Positions 45,434-56,336 are shown, numbered from the stretch's first letter. The stretch: DNA of 64,000 nucleotides from Branchinecta lynchi (GCA_023053575.1 JAKZAP010000004.1:5809572-5873571); one strand, 5' to 3'. Numbers and translations are program-made. Notes: generated by a model not told the origin, from the sequence alone.

Positions 45434-46374
45434 GATGGTGTACACCCATGGATGGGTATTCTTTTTTGATTTTGCATCTAGGTTAATGTTGTTTTGTAAC
45501 TGTAGTCGTTGTTTTTTCACCATAATTCACCATCTGAGTGATGGTGAATTACAGCTTGCAAACAATAGTATCTCTGATGGTGGAGCTGGCCCTTTAGGTT
45601 TCAGACATGGTGTTGACAGTAGTCCGTTCCCAGACCAAAATGCAGCCAGATCAGACAGAGGCGATGGAGCACCAGATTTTCCAGAATCAAGTAACCCTTA
45701 TGACTCACTGACCGTTAGTGTAGCTGAACCAGAATCTTCCATTCCTGATGCTAAAAATGAACATTCAGTAATGGAGGAGGTACAAGTTGACGAACAAGAG
45801 CTTTTACGTGCAAAATTACCAAGACAACCAAGCACGAAGAAAAGGAGGAAAGATGGACTTGTTTATTAAAGTTCGTACAAGAAAGGGGTAATGCAACCAG
45901 GAAAGAAACAGAAAGAAACCCCTTGCCTTGGACCAGAGAAGAAATGTGTTCACAGCAAACGCTTCTCCGAAGACATGAGCAAACATATCTTTAACAGATT
46001 TTACACTCTGAATTCGTTTGAAAGATATAGGGACTGGATCTTTTCGCATGTTCAGTCGACAGCAGTTCAAAGAGTGACAACCTCACATAAAACGATACGG
46101 AAGTCGACCTTCCTTTATTATCATCCTTGCCACCCTAGACATCGGAAAAAAATAGTAGAGGAATAGTCCTAAAGGGTGATCTCGGAGCTGCATTAGATGA
46201 CAGAAGAGGCTCCAAGAAACAAGTACACTACTGAAACTGTAGAAGCAGCAAAGAAATGGATCAAATTGCTTCCAGTTATGGCGTCGTATTACAGCAGACA
46301 AAACTCCAAGCCGGTTTACTTGCCGTCGGAGTTAAAGAACAGGAGGTTTTTGTTTGACCAGTACCGTAAACACT
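45434..46374 (+). pseudogene. 5' half of an uncharacterised transposase-like gene, split by Harbinger
   Basis: An acidic Ser/Pro-rich leader (PDAKNEHSVMEEVQVDEQEL) leads to KKRRKDGLVY. After a stop and shift, KKCVHSKRFSEDMSKHIFNRFY and SFERYRDWIFSHVQS follow, then, after more shifts, AAKKWIKLLPVMASYYSRQNSK and PSELKNRRFLFDQYRKH. The pattern C.KCxxKxSEExxxxIFxxFYxLxSxxxQxxFIxxHV and SxYSRxxxxxxYLPxxLxxxxxxxxY belongs to a family I know only as uncharacterised multi-copy proteins in many invertebrates. A mobile-element origin is likely. The coding block stops at 46374, where a Harbinger element begins inside codon CAC|T. Confidence 0.55.
46236..46280 (+). repeat. 45-bp exact direct repeat, copy 1
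   Basis: Identical over 45 bases to 51505-51549, on the other side of the Harbinger insertion. It encodes TVEAAKKWIKLLPVM here, in the proper protein order (just before SYYSRQ). Confidence 0.95.
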
Positions 46375-46401
46375 AGTCGCGTTTTCGATTGCCTGTCTCC
46401 T
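46375..46401 (+). repeat. Harbinger left terminal inverted repeat
   Basis: AGTCGCGTTTTCGATTGCCT followed by GTCTCCT; pairs with 50935-50961 with one mismatch. Confidence 0.9.
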
Positions 46402-46536
46402 CAGTCCTTTCTCCACAGTCCTCTGTCCGTTGTGCTAAGTTGACCGTTTTTCGCACTCCTGAACAGAAAGTCAACCGTGTTGCAAAAAAACCGCCTATTC
46501 CTACGGAATTGCCGGGAAATTCAAATTGCTGTAAGC

Positions 46537-48770
46537 ATGGATAAAGAAAAGTTGCTTTTACTAATGGAAGTTGCCAAAAATCTCTCTCAAGATGCTTCTA
46601 GTGATGATGAGGAAGAGGAAGATGAAATTTACAGCCAGTTTTCGATTAATGGCCAATATGACGAGCATAGCCTAAAACTGAGGATAGAACTAGATAATAT
46701 GAAGAAAATCCTCAAGGATTCGGTATGGATCACTCTGGTATCACTAAGAGTGGGGCTTAACTACCGAGATTTTTCACCTGGATTCCGGGTTGATTTCCAG
46801 TTTTCATCGTGCGGTTTCCGGTAGTGAAGATGGGTCTTTTTCCGTCCAGTTGTACACCAAGCGAATCAGGAAAAAAGGGGCTTTTGACCTTTCAGACTCC
46901 CAGAATCGAGAAGCGTTTAAAACAAAAGTTGGTCAATTTTACGGGACCCCAGATTCCTGATTTTCTGGGTAGTGAAGACCCACTCTAAAGCTGTTTTCAG
47001 TTTGGAACAGCTTGGTTGAACAGCCATTTTATTTCTAAAAATTCACTAACTTGCGATGTTGCATGAATTAATTAGGGTTATTATCCTTCATACAACATAT
47101 GCCATTTATCATTGCTGTATTCTGTTCTTTCCAACACCACCACCCAACTTTAACGTGAGATACTCACTGCTCTGTGAATTAATTATGCCGAATCAGTGCC
47201 AGCCTAGAATACTATTTTATTCTGGAATTTCCATCTTGCTGTGGGCCCTCCCTGCATATGGGGAGGGTGACGAAAAGTCTTGTGACTGTCCTGTATGTGT
47301 AGAGGGTCTATGAGAAGTTAAAGGATCCCACTTTTCACAGACCCTTCCATATGCAGGGAGAGTGCATGAGGAGATGAAGATCCAGAATAAAATGTTGTGT
47401 TCTAAATGTCAGTGTTCTAGACTGGCAAAGGTGATATGTTTCAGTACAGAATCAGAACTCCAACTTAGTTTTGAAGTGTGAGTCATATGGCATTGTTTAC
47501 AAAAGTACCAGAAATTTAGTCTGCAATGAAAGCCTGTAAAAATACCTAAACATTATTGTTATGTTCCTGAGTTGTTCGCATTTCTGCAGTAACTTATACA
47601 ACTGTTACTGACCATTATAAGTCACACTGCTTTTGAAGTACTGATACCTATTTGTACATATGCCTTTTAAATACCCACTTATTTTTACATTCAGTTTTAA
47701 TAAAGTTACTTTTTATTACAGATACGGCCTAAAGTTCAAAACTATATGGAGGTGACAGTCCCCATGATGTCAGATGAAGCTTTTCGGGAGAATTTCAGGT
47801 TGTCACGGACTTCCTACAGTGCAGTTTTGAAAATCCTGCAAGAATCAAATTACTTTCCATTGTCAGCTGATGCCAGTGGTCAGCGTAATTTCGAATCAGT
47901 GCCAATAATTTTTTAGAAAGCTCTGCAAGTGGCACTATGGTACATTGCAAACCAGTGCTCCATGCGGGATGTTGCAGATAGATTTGGCATAGCCAAGTCG
48001 AGTGTGTTCAAGTGTGTTCATAAAATTTGCAAGCTCATTACTGCAGTGTCACCCAAGTTTATTTTGTGGCCTAAGTCAAGGAGTGACTTGAACCGTATTG
48101 AAGCAGAATTCTCAAGCAGAGCAAGATTTCCTGGGGTGATAGGTGCTATTGATGGGTCACACATACGAATTGTATGTAGTGATAATTCACAACAGAAAGC
48201 TTACTGCAATCGAAAAGGATACCACAGCATGCTTCTACAAGGCATTTGTGATGCCAACAAAATGTTTACCAATGTCTTTGTTGGATTCCCAGGGTCCTGC
48301 CATGATGCCAGAGTGTTTCAGAGCAGTAGCATTGGGCAATCAGTTGTAGGAGGCTCAGTGGATGTTGTGCCGAGTGGTTGGCTTATCATAGGGGACTCTG
48401 CTTACCCTATAAGTGAACAGCTCATGGTTCCTTATAAAGCAGTAAGTACTCTAACTGCAGAACAAATGAACTTTAACAAAAAGTTGTCATGCACACGAAT
48501 TGTTATTGAACATGCTTTTGGACTATTAAAGGGAAGATGGCGAAGACTGCGTTGTCTTGAAGTGAAGCTAAAATCTCTACCCTATGTGATTACAGCATGT
48601 TGTGTGCTACACAACATCTGTCAAATGAACGAAGAAATCATCGAGGAATGGTATGATGAGAATGATGTACTTGTACAACCTCTTCCAGAATTTCAGTGGC
48701 TTCAACACCAAACCGTGCTGCTGCTCAGAGAAAAAGAGATACTATTGCTCATGGACTGCCACGGAATTGA
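46537..48770 (+). pseudogene. Harbinger DDE transposase (HARBI1-like), two exons, one stop and a 3' frameshift
   Basis: Exon 1 46537-46722 starts MDKEKLLLLMEVAKNL and is acidic. Donor G|GTATGG, acceptor TTATTACAG at 47721, joining in phase to IRPKVQNYMEV and FRENFRLSRTSY (Harbinger helix region). An in-frame TAG lies at about 47914 (PIIF*KALQVALW). The catalytic core is complete: GVIGAIDGSHI (Asp 1), WLIIGDSAYP (Asp 2), RIVIEHAFGLLKGRWRRL (Glu). After PLPEF a one-base shift moves the true C-terminus, AAQRKRDTIAHGLPRN, into another frame ending TGA at 48768-48770; the longer open frame to 48852 is out of register. It cuts and joins the element DNA in the nucleus, normally with the Myb-like partner. 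Confidence 0.88.
47240..47360. repeat. Palindromic words in the Harbinger intron
   Basis: GGGCCCTCCCTGCATATGGGG (near 47242) and the inverted CCATATGCAGGGAGAG (near 47348) are part of a small foldback. Related palindromes occur near the other end of the element at 50240-50310. Confidence 0.6.
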
Positions 48771-48937
48771 TTGGATACATTCTTTTGAATACAAAATTTA
48801 TTTTGATTGGAAAAGAGACTTAAGGAACAGAGACTTAAAAATCTCATTTTAGTAAGATACAAACTGGTGCTCAATTATAATCAGATCACACACCTATTAA
48901 AATTCCCAACAGGGTAACTTGTTATGCAACATTTCAC

Positions 48938-49887
48938 TTATTCTGAATCAGAATTACTACTACTTCTTCGTGGTTTCTTCTTGTCCTTTCGAGCTTTGTT
49001 TGGTACTGTCTGAAATGCTCTTTCTAGTATACTCAGCATTCGGTCTGTCTGCTCTTCTTTTTTCTTATCACGAGCCTCCCTGTATGCTCTGTTCTTCTCC
49101 CTCTCCTTCTGACTTTGCTCCATGTGTTCAACAATTTTTTCCTGGAATTTGGCACTAGAGGATGCTCTGTTCTGATCTTCATGTTCAATTCTTGCTAGTG
49201 CATCACTCAGGTCTTTTTTCACACTCCTCCTTACTCTTTTTCCTGCAGGTGGCACTAATGGACTTGCTTCTTCCACATCATCATTTTCTGCTTCATGCTC
49301 CACACTTGACTCATCACTTTTTTCACCTAATCCACCTCTTTTCATAACCGGCTCTTTTTTATTTGTGTCAATCACAATTGGCGGAACCGTGGCATGAGAC
49401 CCCTTTTCAAGTTCATCTAAGTCATCAAAAAATGGTGGAGGAGGCTCAGTTCCACCACCTGTAGCAGATTTTTTCATACAGAATGACTTGTAGGACACTT
49501 TAATACCTTGGAACTTGTTGCTCAGCTTATCCTTGGGTTTATCTCCCAAGTTGAACCCCATCTCACACATTACCTCACTTAAAGAGACCCATAATCCACG
49601 AGTATTTCCACCCTTGTAAACTTTTTTGAATTTGTCCATCTTCAACAGGGCAAGCAATGTTTTCGTTCCAATCTCATCATTTCTGACAACTTCAGGAGCT
49701 TTGCTTTTGCTATTGCTCCAAAGTATTGCAGAAGTTGGAATATATCCATTCAACAGTTCTTTAGCTGCATCACTTTCCTCAGTCTTCTCCTTCCACCCTG
49801 TTTCCTTCAGTATATTGATAAGGGTTTCCTTGTTCTAGCAGTTTATTGCTAGTTCCTCTTCTCCCCAGTGTAACTCTGTGCCACCAT
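48938..49887 (-). pseudogene. Harbinger Myb/SANT-like accessory protein, one in-frame stop
   Basis: Minus strand, acceptor TTTTTTTTTTAG at 49888. The frame runs GGTELHWGEEELAINC, then TAG, then NKETLINILKETGWKEK, GYIPTSAILWSNSKSK, LALLKMDKFKKVYKGG, WVSLSEVMCEMGFNLG and DKLSNKFQGIKVSYKSF. This spacing of tryptophans and helices is the Myb/SANT-like domain of PIF/Harbinger second proteins, which brings the transposase to the nucleus and the ends. A polar Pro/Glu region and a charged coiled coil (QSQKEREKNRAYREARDKKK) precede the stop. Only the TAG near 49838 breaks it. Confidence 0.8.
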
Positions 49888-49937
49888 CTAAAAAAAAAAT
49901 GTACTGTTAGTGAAGAAAACTAACGGAACTGCAGTCA

Positions 49938-50002
49938 TCTGGGATCGAACCAGTGGTCTTTGAACTGAAAGTCGAGTGCACTACCCATTGCTCTGGGCAC
50001 GT
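49938..50002 (-). repeat. tRNA-like sequence inside Harbinger
   Basis: The minus strand has a T-arm CTGGTTCGATCCCAG with a perfect 4-bp stem and standard B box, an anticodon-like arm CGACTTTCAGTTCAAAGA, and a D-arm-like AGCAATGGGTAGTGCA. The acceptor stem does not pair, so it is a tRNA pseudogene or SINE head rather than a functional tRNA. It lies in the presumed 5' intron of the Myb-like gene. Confidence 0.5.
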
Positions 50003-50239
50003 GATAAATAAATAAAATAGAAAAATCTGGAAGGCATAGTGCAAGCTTTTTCATATTTACTGCACTCGAATACAGTGGCTTTCGTAAACTGCCATGTTGT
50101 TTTCAAACCTCGAAATTTGATATACAAGAATTCCTGCTTAAAACAGCAATACTTGGTCAGGAAAATTCTGGAGATTCCACTAGAAGGCTAGAAATAGTAC
50201 TATCTCTATGCTAGGGACTTAATTAATAATAATATTTTT

Positions 50240-50312
50240 CACAGACCCTCCCTATATATAGGGAGGGTCCTGAACTTTTTATAGACCCTCTCCATATGCA
50301 GGGGCAATTGGT
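50240..50312. repeat. Perfect 22-bp palindrome and related words
   Basis: CCCTCCCTATATATAGGG plus four more bases at about 50245 reads identically on both strands. 'TAGACCCTCTCCATATGCAGGGG' follows about 35 bp later and echoes 47240-47360. Confidence 0.8.
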
Positions 50313-50934
50313 GTTATTAGGACAGAGCCACTGCCATCAACACAAATCACACAGAGAGGTCAGGTAACCAACATGAATTGGGGGTCTGACTGTACTGAAA
50401 TGTATCACATACATTGGGGATAGTCAGATTTATTGAGCGCCTACCTGATGTTAATATTTTTCGTGGAAAATTGAAAGAATACAGAGATGGTAAATGTGGT
50501 AGGAGTGACGAAGGAACTGTCTGACTTAACATAAATGCAGCATATAGGCCTACGTCAAGTATCAAGGAGAAATATTTACTGTGATACTCCTAGGCTAGTT
50601 AGCCTAAATGTACAGGAAAGTTCCACTGCTACTTTATTAGGTACAGTGATACTTCTTTATGTTATACTCACAATCCAGGATAAAAACTCCATTCTTATAA
50701 TCTTTCACCACTGCCTCCATTCTTCTATGAATGCTTTCCACAAAGCTCAAGTCCAAGTATATTCAAACTTTCTGCCAAATCAGAGGAGAAAGTAGCTCTG
50801 GAGCAAGTTCTCCGTTCTGCCCAGTCCTTGGGAGACAGTCCTTTCTCATTTCTGCGAAAACGGCATTTTGCACTAAGTACTGTCTCGTAATTCGGCAAAA
50901 ACGGTCAAAATGCAAAACGGAGGACTAAGGCCTT

Positions 50935-50961
50935 AGGAGACAGGCTATCGAAAACGCGACT
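50935..50961 (-). repeat. Harbinger right terminal inverted repeat
   Basis: AGGAGACAGGCTATCGAAAA then CGCGACT, the partner of 46375-46401; followed by the ACT target duplication. Confidence 0.9.
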
Positions 50962-50964
50962 ACT

Positions 50965-51550
50965 GTCTTAGCAAGCAGTTTGGATGCTTACAGAAAAAGT
51001 CCTTCGAGCGAATCCTGGGTACCTTTGACATCAAATTCCACAAACAGAAAAAAGAATAGTGTACGAAATGTGAACTGCAACTCATAAGGAACTATCCGAC
51101 GCCGAGAAAGTGGAGCTTGCCGATCACATTGTAGAAAAACAAGCAACATACAGAGAACATGCCAGAGATCGTGAAGCAGCTCAAGAAGACGACGCGATCC
51201 TATGTGCTTCTTTTGACTTACAGAGGGTCTTAACTGCGACCAATGGCGAAAGCATGCTCCTGTACTACAGTCGAAAATTGGTCGTTGATAACCTCACTGT
51301 GTATGAAGTAAAGACACGTGACGCCTTCTGTTACGTCTGCGAAGAAAAGAATGGGTAAAGGGGGGTGAACGAATTAGCTACGAGCCTTTTCAAGTGGCTG
51401 CAAGATGTTGATGCAAGGAAGATAGTAAAAAAGGGTATACTGTACTGCGACTGCTGGGGAATGCAGAGCCGCAACAAACCGATGTTGTCCATGCTGCACT
51501 ATTTACTGTAGAAGCAGCAAAGAAATGGATCAAATTGCTTCCAGTTATGA
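50965..51550 (+). pseudogene. 3' half of the split transposase-like gene
   Basis: Continues in the frame left at 46374: CLSKQFGCLQKKSFERILGT and FHKQKKE, a TAG, then CTKCE. From 51090: LSDAEKVELADHIVEKQATY, REHARDREAAQEDDAILCAS, FDLQRVLTATNGESMLLYYS. After a stop at 51358: ELATSLFKWLQDVDARKIV and GILYCDCWGMQSRNKPML, ending in TAG at about 51509. In the family these correspond to the FDLQxxLxxP...YYxRQL and LWSDxCGGQNRN segments, the latter a possible catalytic strand with an Asp. Several stops make this copy a pseudogene even without the insertion. Confidence 0.55.
51505..51549 (+). repeat. 45-bp exact direct repeat, copy 2
   Basis: Identical to 46236-46280 but in the wrong place for the protein order, directly after the MLSMLHYLL segment. 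This copy is the misplaced one. Confidence 0.95.
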
Positions 51551-51559
51551 TTCGACGTC

Positions 51560-53080
51560 TACTGCTATCATTTGAAAATTTGGGAATACACCCAAAATTT
51601 CGACTGCGTTGGGGTCTCTAAAAGGTTTAATCCGCTACTGGGATGCAGCGTTTACAAGAAGAGGCAAACTTGAACACAATCCGGCCTTGGTTGGCGACAG
51701 GACAACATTCAAACATAGAGGGAAAAAAAAAAAAGTTTCTTCAAGGCATAAAATTCGCAAAATGTTTTGATGGGAGTACTAATGACAACGACATTGACCG
51801 CTACTGCTTTCAAAGGCTAGCTACATTTTTTTCAGACTTTTTCGCCAACTCCCCAGCAGAATTCCTTTCATGTAGAAAGGAATTTTTGTCAGTATAAACG
51901 CTGCACCAGATCAGTTGACCTATCTGCTTTCAGCTAGTGCCTAAAGCCTCAGATCGTATTGTGTTTTAGGCATACCTAGTCGACTTCCATCAGTTTTTTT
52001 TTACAATTTTCTACGCTCTGGTAAATAAAGAATGTAGAATTTACACTTTATTACAGTACAAAGCACAAGCTATTTTGGAATAAGTTTCAAGCGAAAACAT
52101 TAAAAGCACACGAAAATATTTTTAGCAAAAGAAAGACATCACTAATCTGCGGATAGGCGATGAGGGTTGGGCGCTAACATACTGGAATTCCTGTCAGGAT
52201 TATCGGCGCCGTCATCAATTCCATAGAAAGGTTGAGATTTTCTACTTAACAATGAAAAATCCGGCTGACCATCTCTCCGCACGACAGATTTAATATTTGC
52301 GTTTTTTATCTGAATTTTCAGTTCTTAATTATCGAATCTCGTACAAATTACCGTTTTGCTCTTCTCAGTTCTCGCTTTTGACAAAACGCTAATTTAAACA
52401 CCCGTTAATTCCTGTTTGTACGGGTTGAATATCCGCCCTTCACTGACCAATCAGGAAGGAGAAACGAGCACAAGAATCGAAAAGTGGCAATGGAAGCCTT
52501 GATTCTCCAGAATGGCGAAGCTTTTCCTGTTCTCGATTCTGACAAGAACACAAGAAAAGGAAATTGGCTTTACATCAATAGTAAAAAATACGCAAATAGA
52601 AGAATTGAGAGGACCGCAAGGAGTAACTAATATCGATCTGGACGGAGAGTCACCTGCAGTGGAAATGTTGCACCCTACCCGATGACAACAGACCAGAGTA
52701 AATAATTGACAAACTCGACCTTTGACCTAGAATAGTACTTGAACCATAATCACGCGGGACTCTTACTGTTACTGTTCATTTAGGTCTTCCTTTCGATGAA
52801 GTCCCTCCGTTCGAGCAACCATGTGTTTGTCGAACATATATGCAGCCAATTTGTTCGCACAACATGGTTAAAAAGAACGCGCATTCTTGTGTTAATTTAA
52901 AGCACCTTTCACGCTGTTCCAGTATTGAATACCTCATTCAGCTCGTAAAGCAATCTAAGTTAAACACCCTTTCATGCTGCCGACTTCAACTGTGTATGAA
53001 GTCGGCACAGATAATAGATAATTCTGTTATGACGTCATGTTTTGACGTAAAAACTACCCATCGGCTTGTCTGTTATCTGT
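51560..53080. other. No gene recognised
   Basis: Contains an open stretch at 51643-51897 (FDGSTNDNDIDRYCFQRLA) with no known motif, possibly the far 3' part of the split gene. The remainder is AT-rich non-coding sequence with a short inverted pair ATGAAGTCGG / CCGACTTCA near 52980-53000. Confidence 0.4.
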
Positions 53081-53089
53081 TTTTTAGAT

Positions 53090-53830
53090 TACATTGAACT
53101 GCGCACTGCTTTGGCTGTTATACGCCTTTGTCCAGCCCAGTTGACTTTTAGCAAAAACAGGAAAAAAATTTACAAAACCGTTTTTTCTGACGACGGAGAT
53201 TCTCGCAAACGATCATCGGTAACACTAGGTTGTCCTTTAGGATGTACAGATGACTGATGTTATGGCCATTTCAAGCGTTATCTTTTCCAGCAACATAACA
53301 TTTAAAATGGTTACATAGTCCCCGGAGAGACATGTTCAAAAAGATGAAACTTCTAACAAAAAAGGTTCGATGCCTCTTGCAAACGCGGTTAAAATTTTGC
53401 TAATTTGAACACACAGACACGCATCTTTGCTTTAAAGCACGCCTCGTACTATTTACTGTTTATGTTCCAACGATCAGAACTATCCGAATACAATAAAACT
53501 AAGCTCTGCTTGTAACAGATTGTCCACTTTGGCCGTTTAAGCCTTTTCCCAGACACACTGACTTCTAGCAAAACCAGGCACAAACCAGAAAGCCGGTTCT
53601 ACGCATCAATAGCATAATAGTCGGACACTCATCGTTAGCATACTGTTCATGGAAACTAGTGAACGTGGCAGGTGCAAAGATTAGTGAGTTGTCGGTAGCG
53701 GGTTTAGAATGTAACATATGAAATTTGGGTCTCCGGCTTTACGAATTAATCAAAACGGTTACTGAAGCAGGTTGCATTGGCATTACAGCTACGACGTACG
53801 ACGGGTCCTTCAAATGTTATAGCGGATTAA
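53090..53830 (+). repeat. Family D repeat, second copy
   Basis: Shares with 13090-13880 the words 'TTAAAGCACRCCTC', 'TTGACTTCTAGCAAAA', 'CGCATCAATAGYAT', 'CATGGAAACTRGTGAA' and 'GGTGCAAAGATTAGT', in the same order, but has diverged strongly. Confidence 0.65.
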
Positions 53831-53891
53831 CTCGCGGACCCATTAACTGATAGTAGAAATGAACGGAAAAATAAAAATTCTCAGTCAGCAG

Positions 53892-53956
53892 AACTGGAGC
53901 CCGCAACCTTCGGCTTGATATACCGACGCTCTAACCACTTCAGCTAACAGGGGGCT
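53892..53956 (-). repeat. tRNA-like SINE head
   Basis: On the minus strand GTTAGCTGAAGTGGTTAGAGC (A box) is followed by an anticodon-like arm TCGGTATATCAAGCCGA with a 5-bp stem. The B-box region is poor (GGTTGCGGGCTCC) and no paired acceptor stem exists. It is best read as SINE-derived. Confidence 0.55.
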
Positions 53957-54244
53957 TGTAAACAAAGTTCGTACACCACTCCATTCGCCAGTTAGTAACG
54001 GCCTATAGGAACAGTGATCTCGTTCGAGACAAATTTATCTTATCCTTTCTTACTGAGCGACAATATTTTTCGAAAACGGAACATTTAAAGGAATCAGAAC
54101 AAGAAACAGTTATCTCATTAAAAAGTTCCGCCTCGCTCATCCGTCTGCGGCTCTGCTGAGATCCGTCAAGAGAACGGAGCAAAATTATAATCACCCATGG
54201 AGCTCCATGATCTTTCGGTCTGGCGAGTTGTAATTACTTGGGTT

Positions 54245-54678
54245 CAAAGATGGGCGAATCCGAATCCGGATTCGGATTCGAATCCAGGATTCGTCCTTTT
54301 GGCCGGATTCGAATCTTCTGCATTCGGATTCGGACTCGGATTCCAAACCTCCAATCTTACGAATCCGCTGAAATTTCTAGTCTACATCCTTCAAGCTTCC
54401 GTTGCCCGATCGTTGCCCGACACAGTGTGTTTTGTCACTAATTTTTCCGTTTTTACCACCAACCCAGTAATCTATCACAATATCTGATTTTGAAAACAGC
54501 ACATTTTGTCACCTTGAATTTTTAAACTATAACTTATGTACAAAATTTAATTTCTGTTAAGGTCGGATTCGAATCCTGATTCGAATCCTCAGCATGAAAT
54601 GGTGGATTCGGATTCGTACCTAGCCCTGGATTCCGATTCGGATTCGAATCCTTTCATGATCGGATTCGCCCATCTCTA
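54245..54678. mobile_element. hAT-type MITE with 8-bp TSD and GGATTC/GAATCC repeats
   Basis: Flanked by a perfect 8-bp duplication CTTGGGTT (54237-54244 and 54679-54686). Ends are CAAAGATGGGCG on the left and, inverted, TAGAGATGGGCG on the right, which fits the (C/T)A(A/G)AG start of hAT TIRs. The 434-bp interior has no coding capacity. Both ends are dominated by alternating GGATTC and GAATCC hexamers, giving many overlapping palindromes. Confidence 0.85.
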
Positions 54679-54699
54679 CTTGGGTTGTTGTTTTTATTT

Positions 54700-55395
54700 T
54701 TTTTTATTTTTCTACTATAATCCGTCTGTGCCTTGAGGGGTTATAAACAAAATTTAATTTGATTTTAATTTAGTAAACGTAAATATTCTCAGGAATGAAA
54801 TTTAACTCCAGAATGTGCATCCACGCGTCAAATATTATCAAACTCCTGACAGTGTAGCAGTTCGCATGAAAATCCGAGGCAAAACGCAACTAAACACACA
54901 AAGATCATAAAATCAAGAGCCTAAAATACTCTATTGACTTAAACTTTGACGAAAACAGCAGTCTGCGCAACACTGGAGGGGGCATCGGACGGCGCACCGG
55001 CTCGCATTGTTTGCCACTGAACAACCAACCCTACTAAAGCGGGACTGTATGTCGGCTTGACTGTAGTCTGAACTCCGACCTTATTGGAACGCCTCCATAT
55101 AACACACCTGAAAATGAAAATTATAACAACAATCGAAGAACAATCTACAAATATTTACCAATATTTGGTCCCGTTACAAGTAAGTGGTGAAGACAAAAGA
55201 GCTGAAGACGTATGACGGGGCCACCGAAGGAGTACTTGCTGGGATTGCCGGAGTAAGCGTAATGCACTTTATCTAGTTATTATTATTTCTACCTCCTAGA
55301 GGCTGTTCACCTTCAAGACCTAAGCGGATAGAGCCGACTTTTTCACAGCCTTTTCAATCCTTCCTGACCCAACCAATTGTTTTGGTCTTCTAGCT
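54700..55395. other. No gene recognised
   Basis: AT-rich with no convincing reading frame or terminal repeats. Confidence 0.45.
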
Positions 55396-55400
55396 AGCCT

Positions 55401-55700
55401 ACTATGCACATCATGCGAAAAACGAGGACGGACGGGGCCACTGTTCTTTTGGTTTTCTTCTTTCTTAATTCAGGAACCCTGTTTTGAGGCAGGATCTCTG
55501 ATTCGGTTAAGACAGGAGCCCTGTTCTGACGCTGTTTTGAGTTTTGAATAACTACTATGCACATTATGCGAAAAGAAGGAGGGGCAGGTTCTTTTGGTTT
55601 TCTTCTTCTTTCTTAATTCAGGATCCCTGTTTTTCGGCAGGACCTCTGTTTCGATTGAGGCAAGAGCCCTTTTCTGCCTGGCAATAGTTGCACGAGCCCT
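55401..55700 (+). repeat. Tandem duplication, ~153-bp unit
   Basis: 'ACTATGCACATYATGCGAAAA' starts near 55401 and 55554; both copies continue with 'TTCTTTTGGTTTTCTTCTTTC' and 'CAGGAYCCCTGTTTT...GGCAGGAYCTCTG'. Confidence 0.8.
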
Positions 55701-56139
55701 GATTCAGTTACGTTAGCCTCATTGACGAACCAGGATCCGACTATTAAGACTTGGTGAATACTATCGAACCCGGCTCCTACTTCGGACTTTAAAAACTTCA
55801 GTCTACAAACCTGGCCCCTACAGCCTGAGCCTAAAATCTGCCCAGCCGAGAACGGATGCACTCAGGGATAGAAAAGAAAATTAACCTCCTTCAACTTATA
55901 AACGTTCGGCAAAAAAGGTTTCACTGGCTTCGCAACTCCATTCAATAAAAATTTCCTCGGACTAGAATGGTTGCACTCAAAGAGACAGAAAAGAGCAAGC
56001 TCCACCAGAAGCGTACGTTTGATATGTCTTCATTCCAATAAAAAAATATGTTCCTGGAAACAATAAGGACCCCCCCCCCCCCCTGAAAACAAAATACACA
56101 CAAGGATCAAAAGGCACTTTTGATCGTAAACCTACCATG

Positions 56140-56260
56140 CCGTCATTCAACCTAAGCTGAGTGTGAATCGCCATTGACGGCGCTAGCCTGATAAGTCAAC
56201 CAAAGTTTGTTTTAGCGACATTTCGGCCCTTCTTTGCGAGAGTTACCGTCAGGCTCGCGA
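56140..56260 (+). repeat. Family F repeat, diverged copy
   Basis: Carries 'TCAACCTAAGCTGAGTGTGAATC', 'TTTCGGCCCTTCTTTGCGAG' and a CGTCAGGCTC end that match the family core. Confidence 0.7.
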
Positions 56261-56336
56261 ACTTGAAAAATTGAAGGTTCATTTCTTCAAGGAGGACTAT
56301 TGCCAAGTAGAACAAACCTTAGTCGACTACATTTGC

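Larger units (their letters stand above)
46375..50961 (+). mobile_element. PIF/Harbinger DNA transposon, 4,587 bp, with TIRs and 3-bp TSD
   Basis: The ends AGTCGCGTTTTCGAT and ATCGAAAACGCGACT are inverted, and similarity continues through GCCTGTCTCCT and a second patch (GACCGTTTTT) about 60 bp inside. The flanking trinucleotide ACT is present at both ends (46372-46374, 50962-50964). It carries the two genes expected of this superfamily, in opposite directions: a DDE transposase (plus) and a Myb/SANT-like protein (minus). Both have stops, so this copy is not autonomous unless its stops are sequencing errors. It sits inside the gene at 45434-51550. Confidence 0.92.

Noticed and set aside
48760..48852. 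Extended C-terminus of the Harbinger transposase
   Set aside because: The conserved ending AAQRKRDTIAHGLPRN lies in another frame and stops at 48770, so the longer frame is out of register after an indel.
53892..53956. Functional tRNA gene on the minus strand
   Set aside because: The anticodon arm is fair but the T-arm is not canonical and the ends do not pair.
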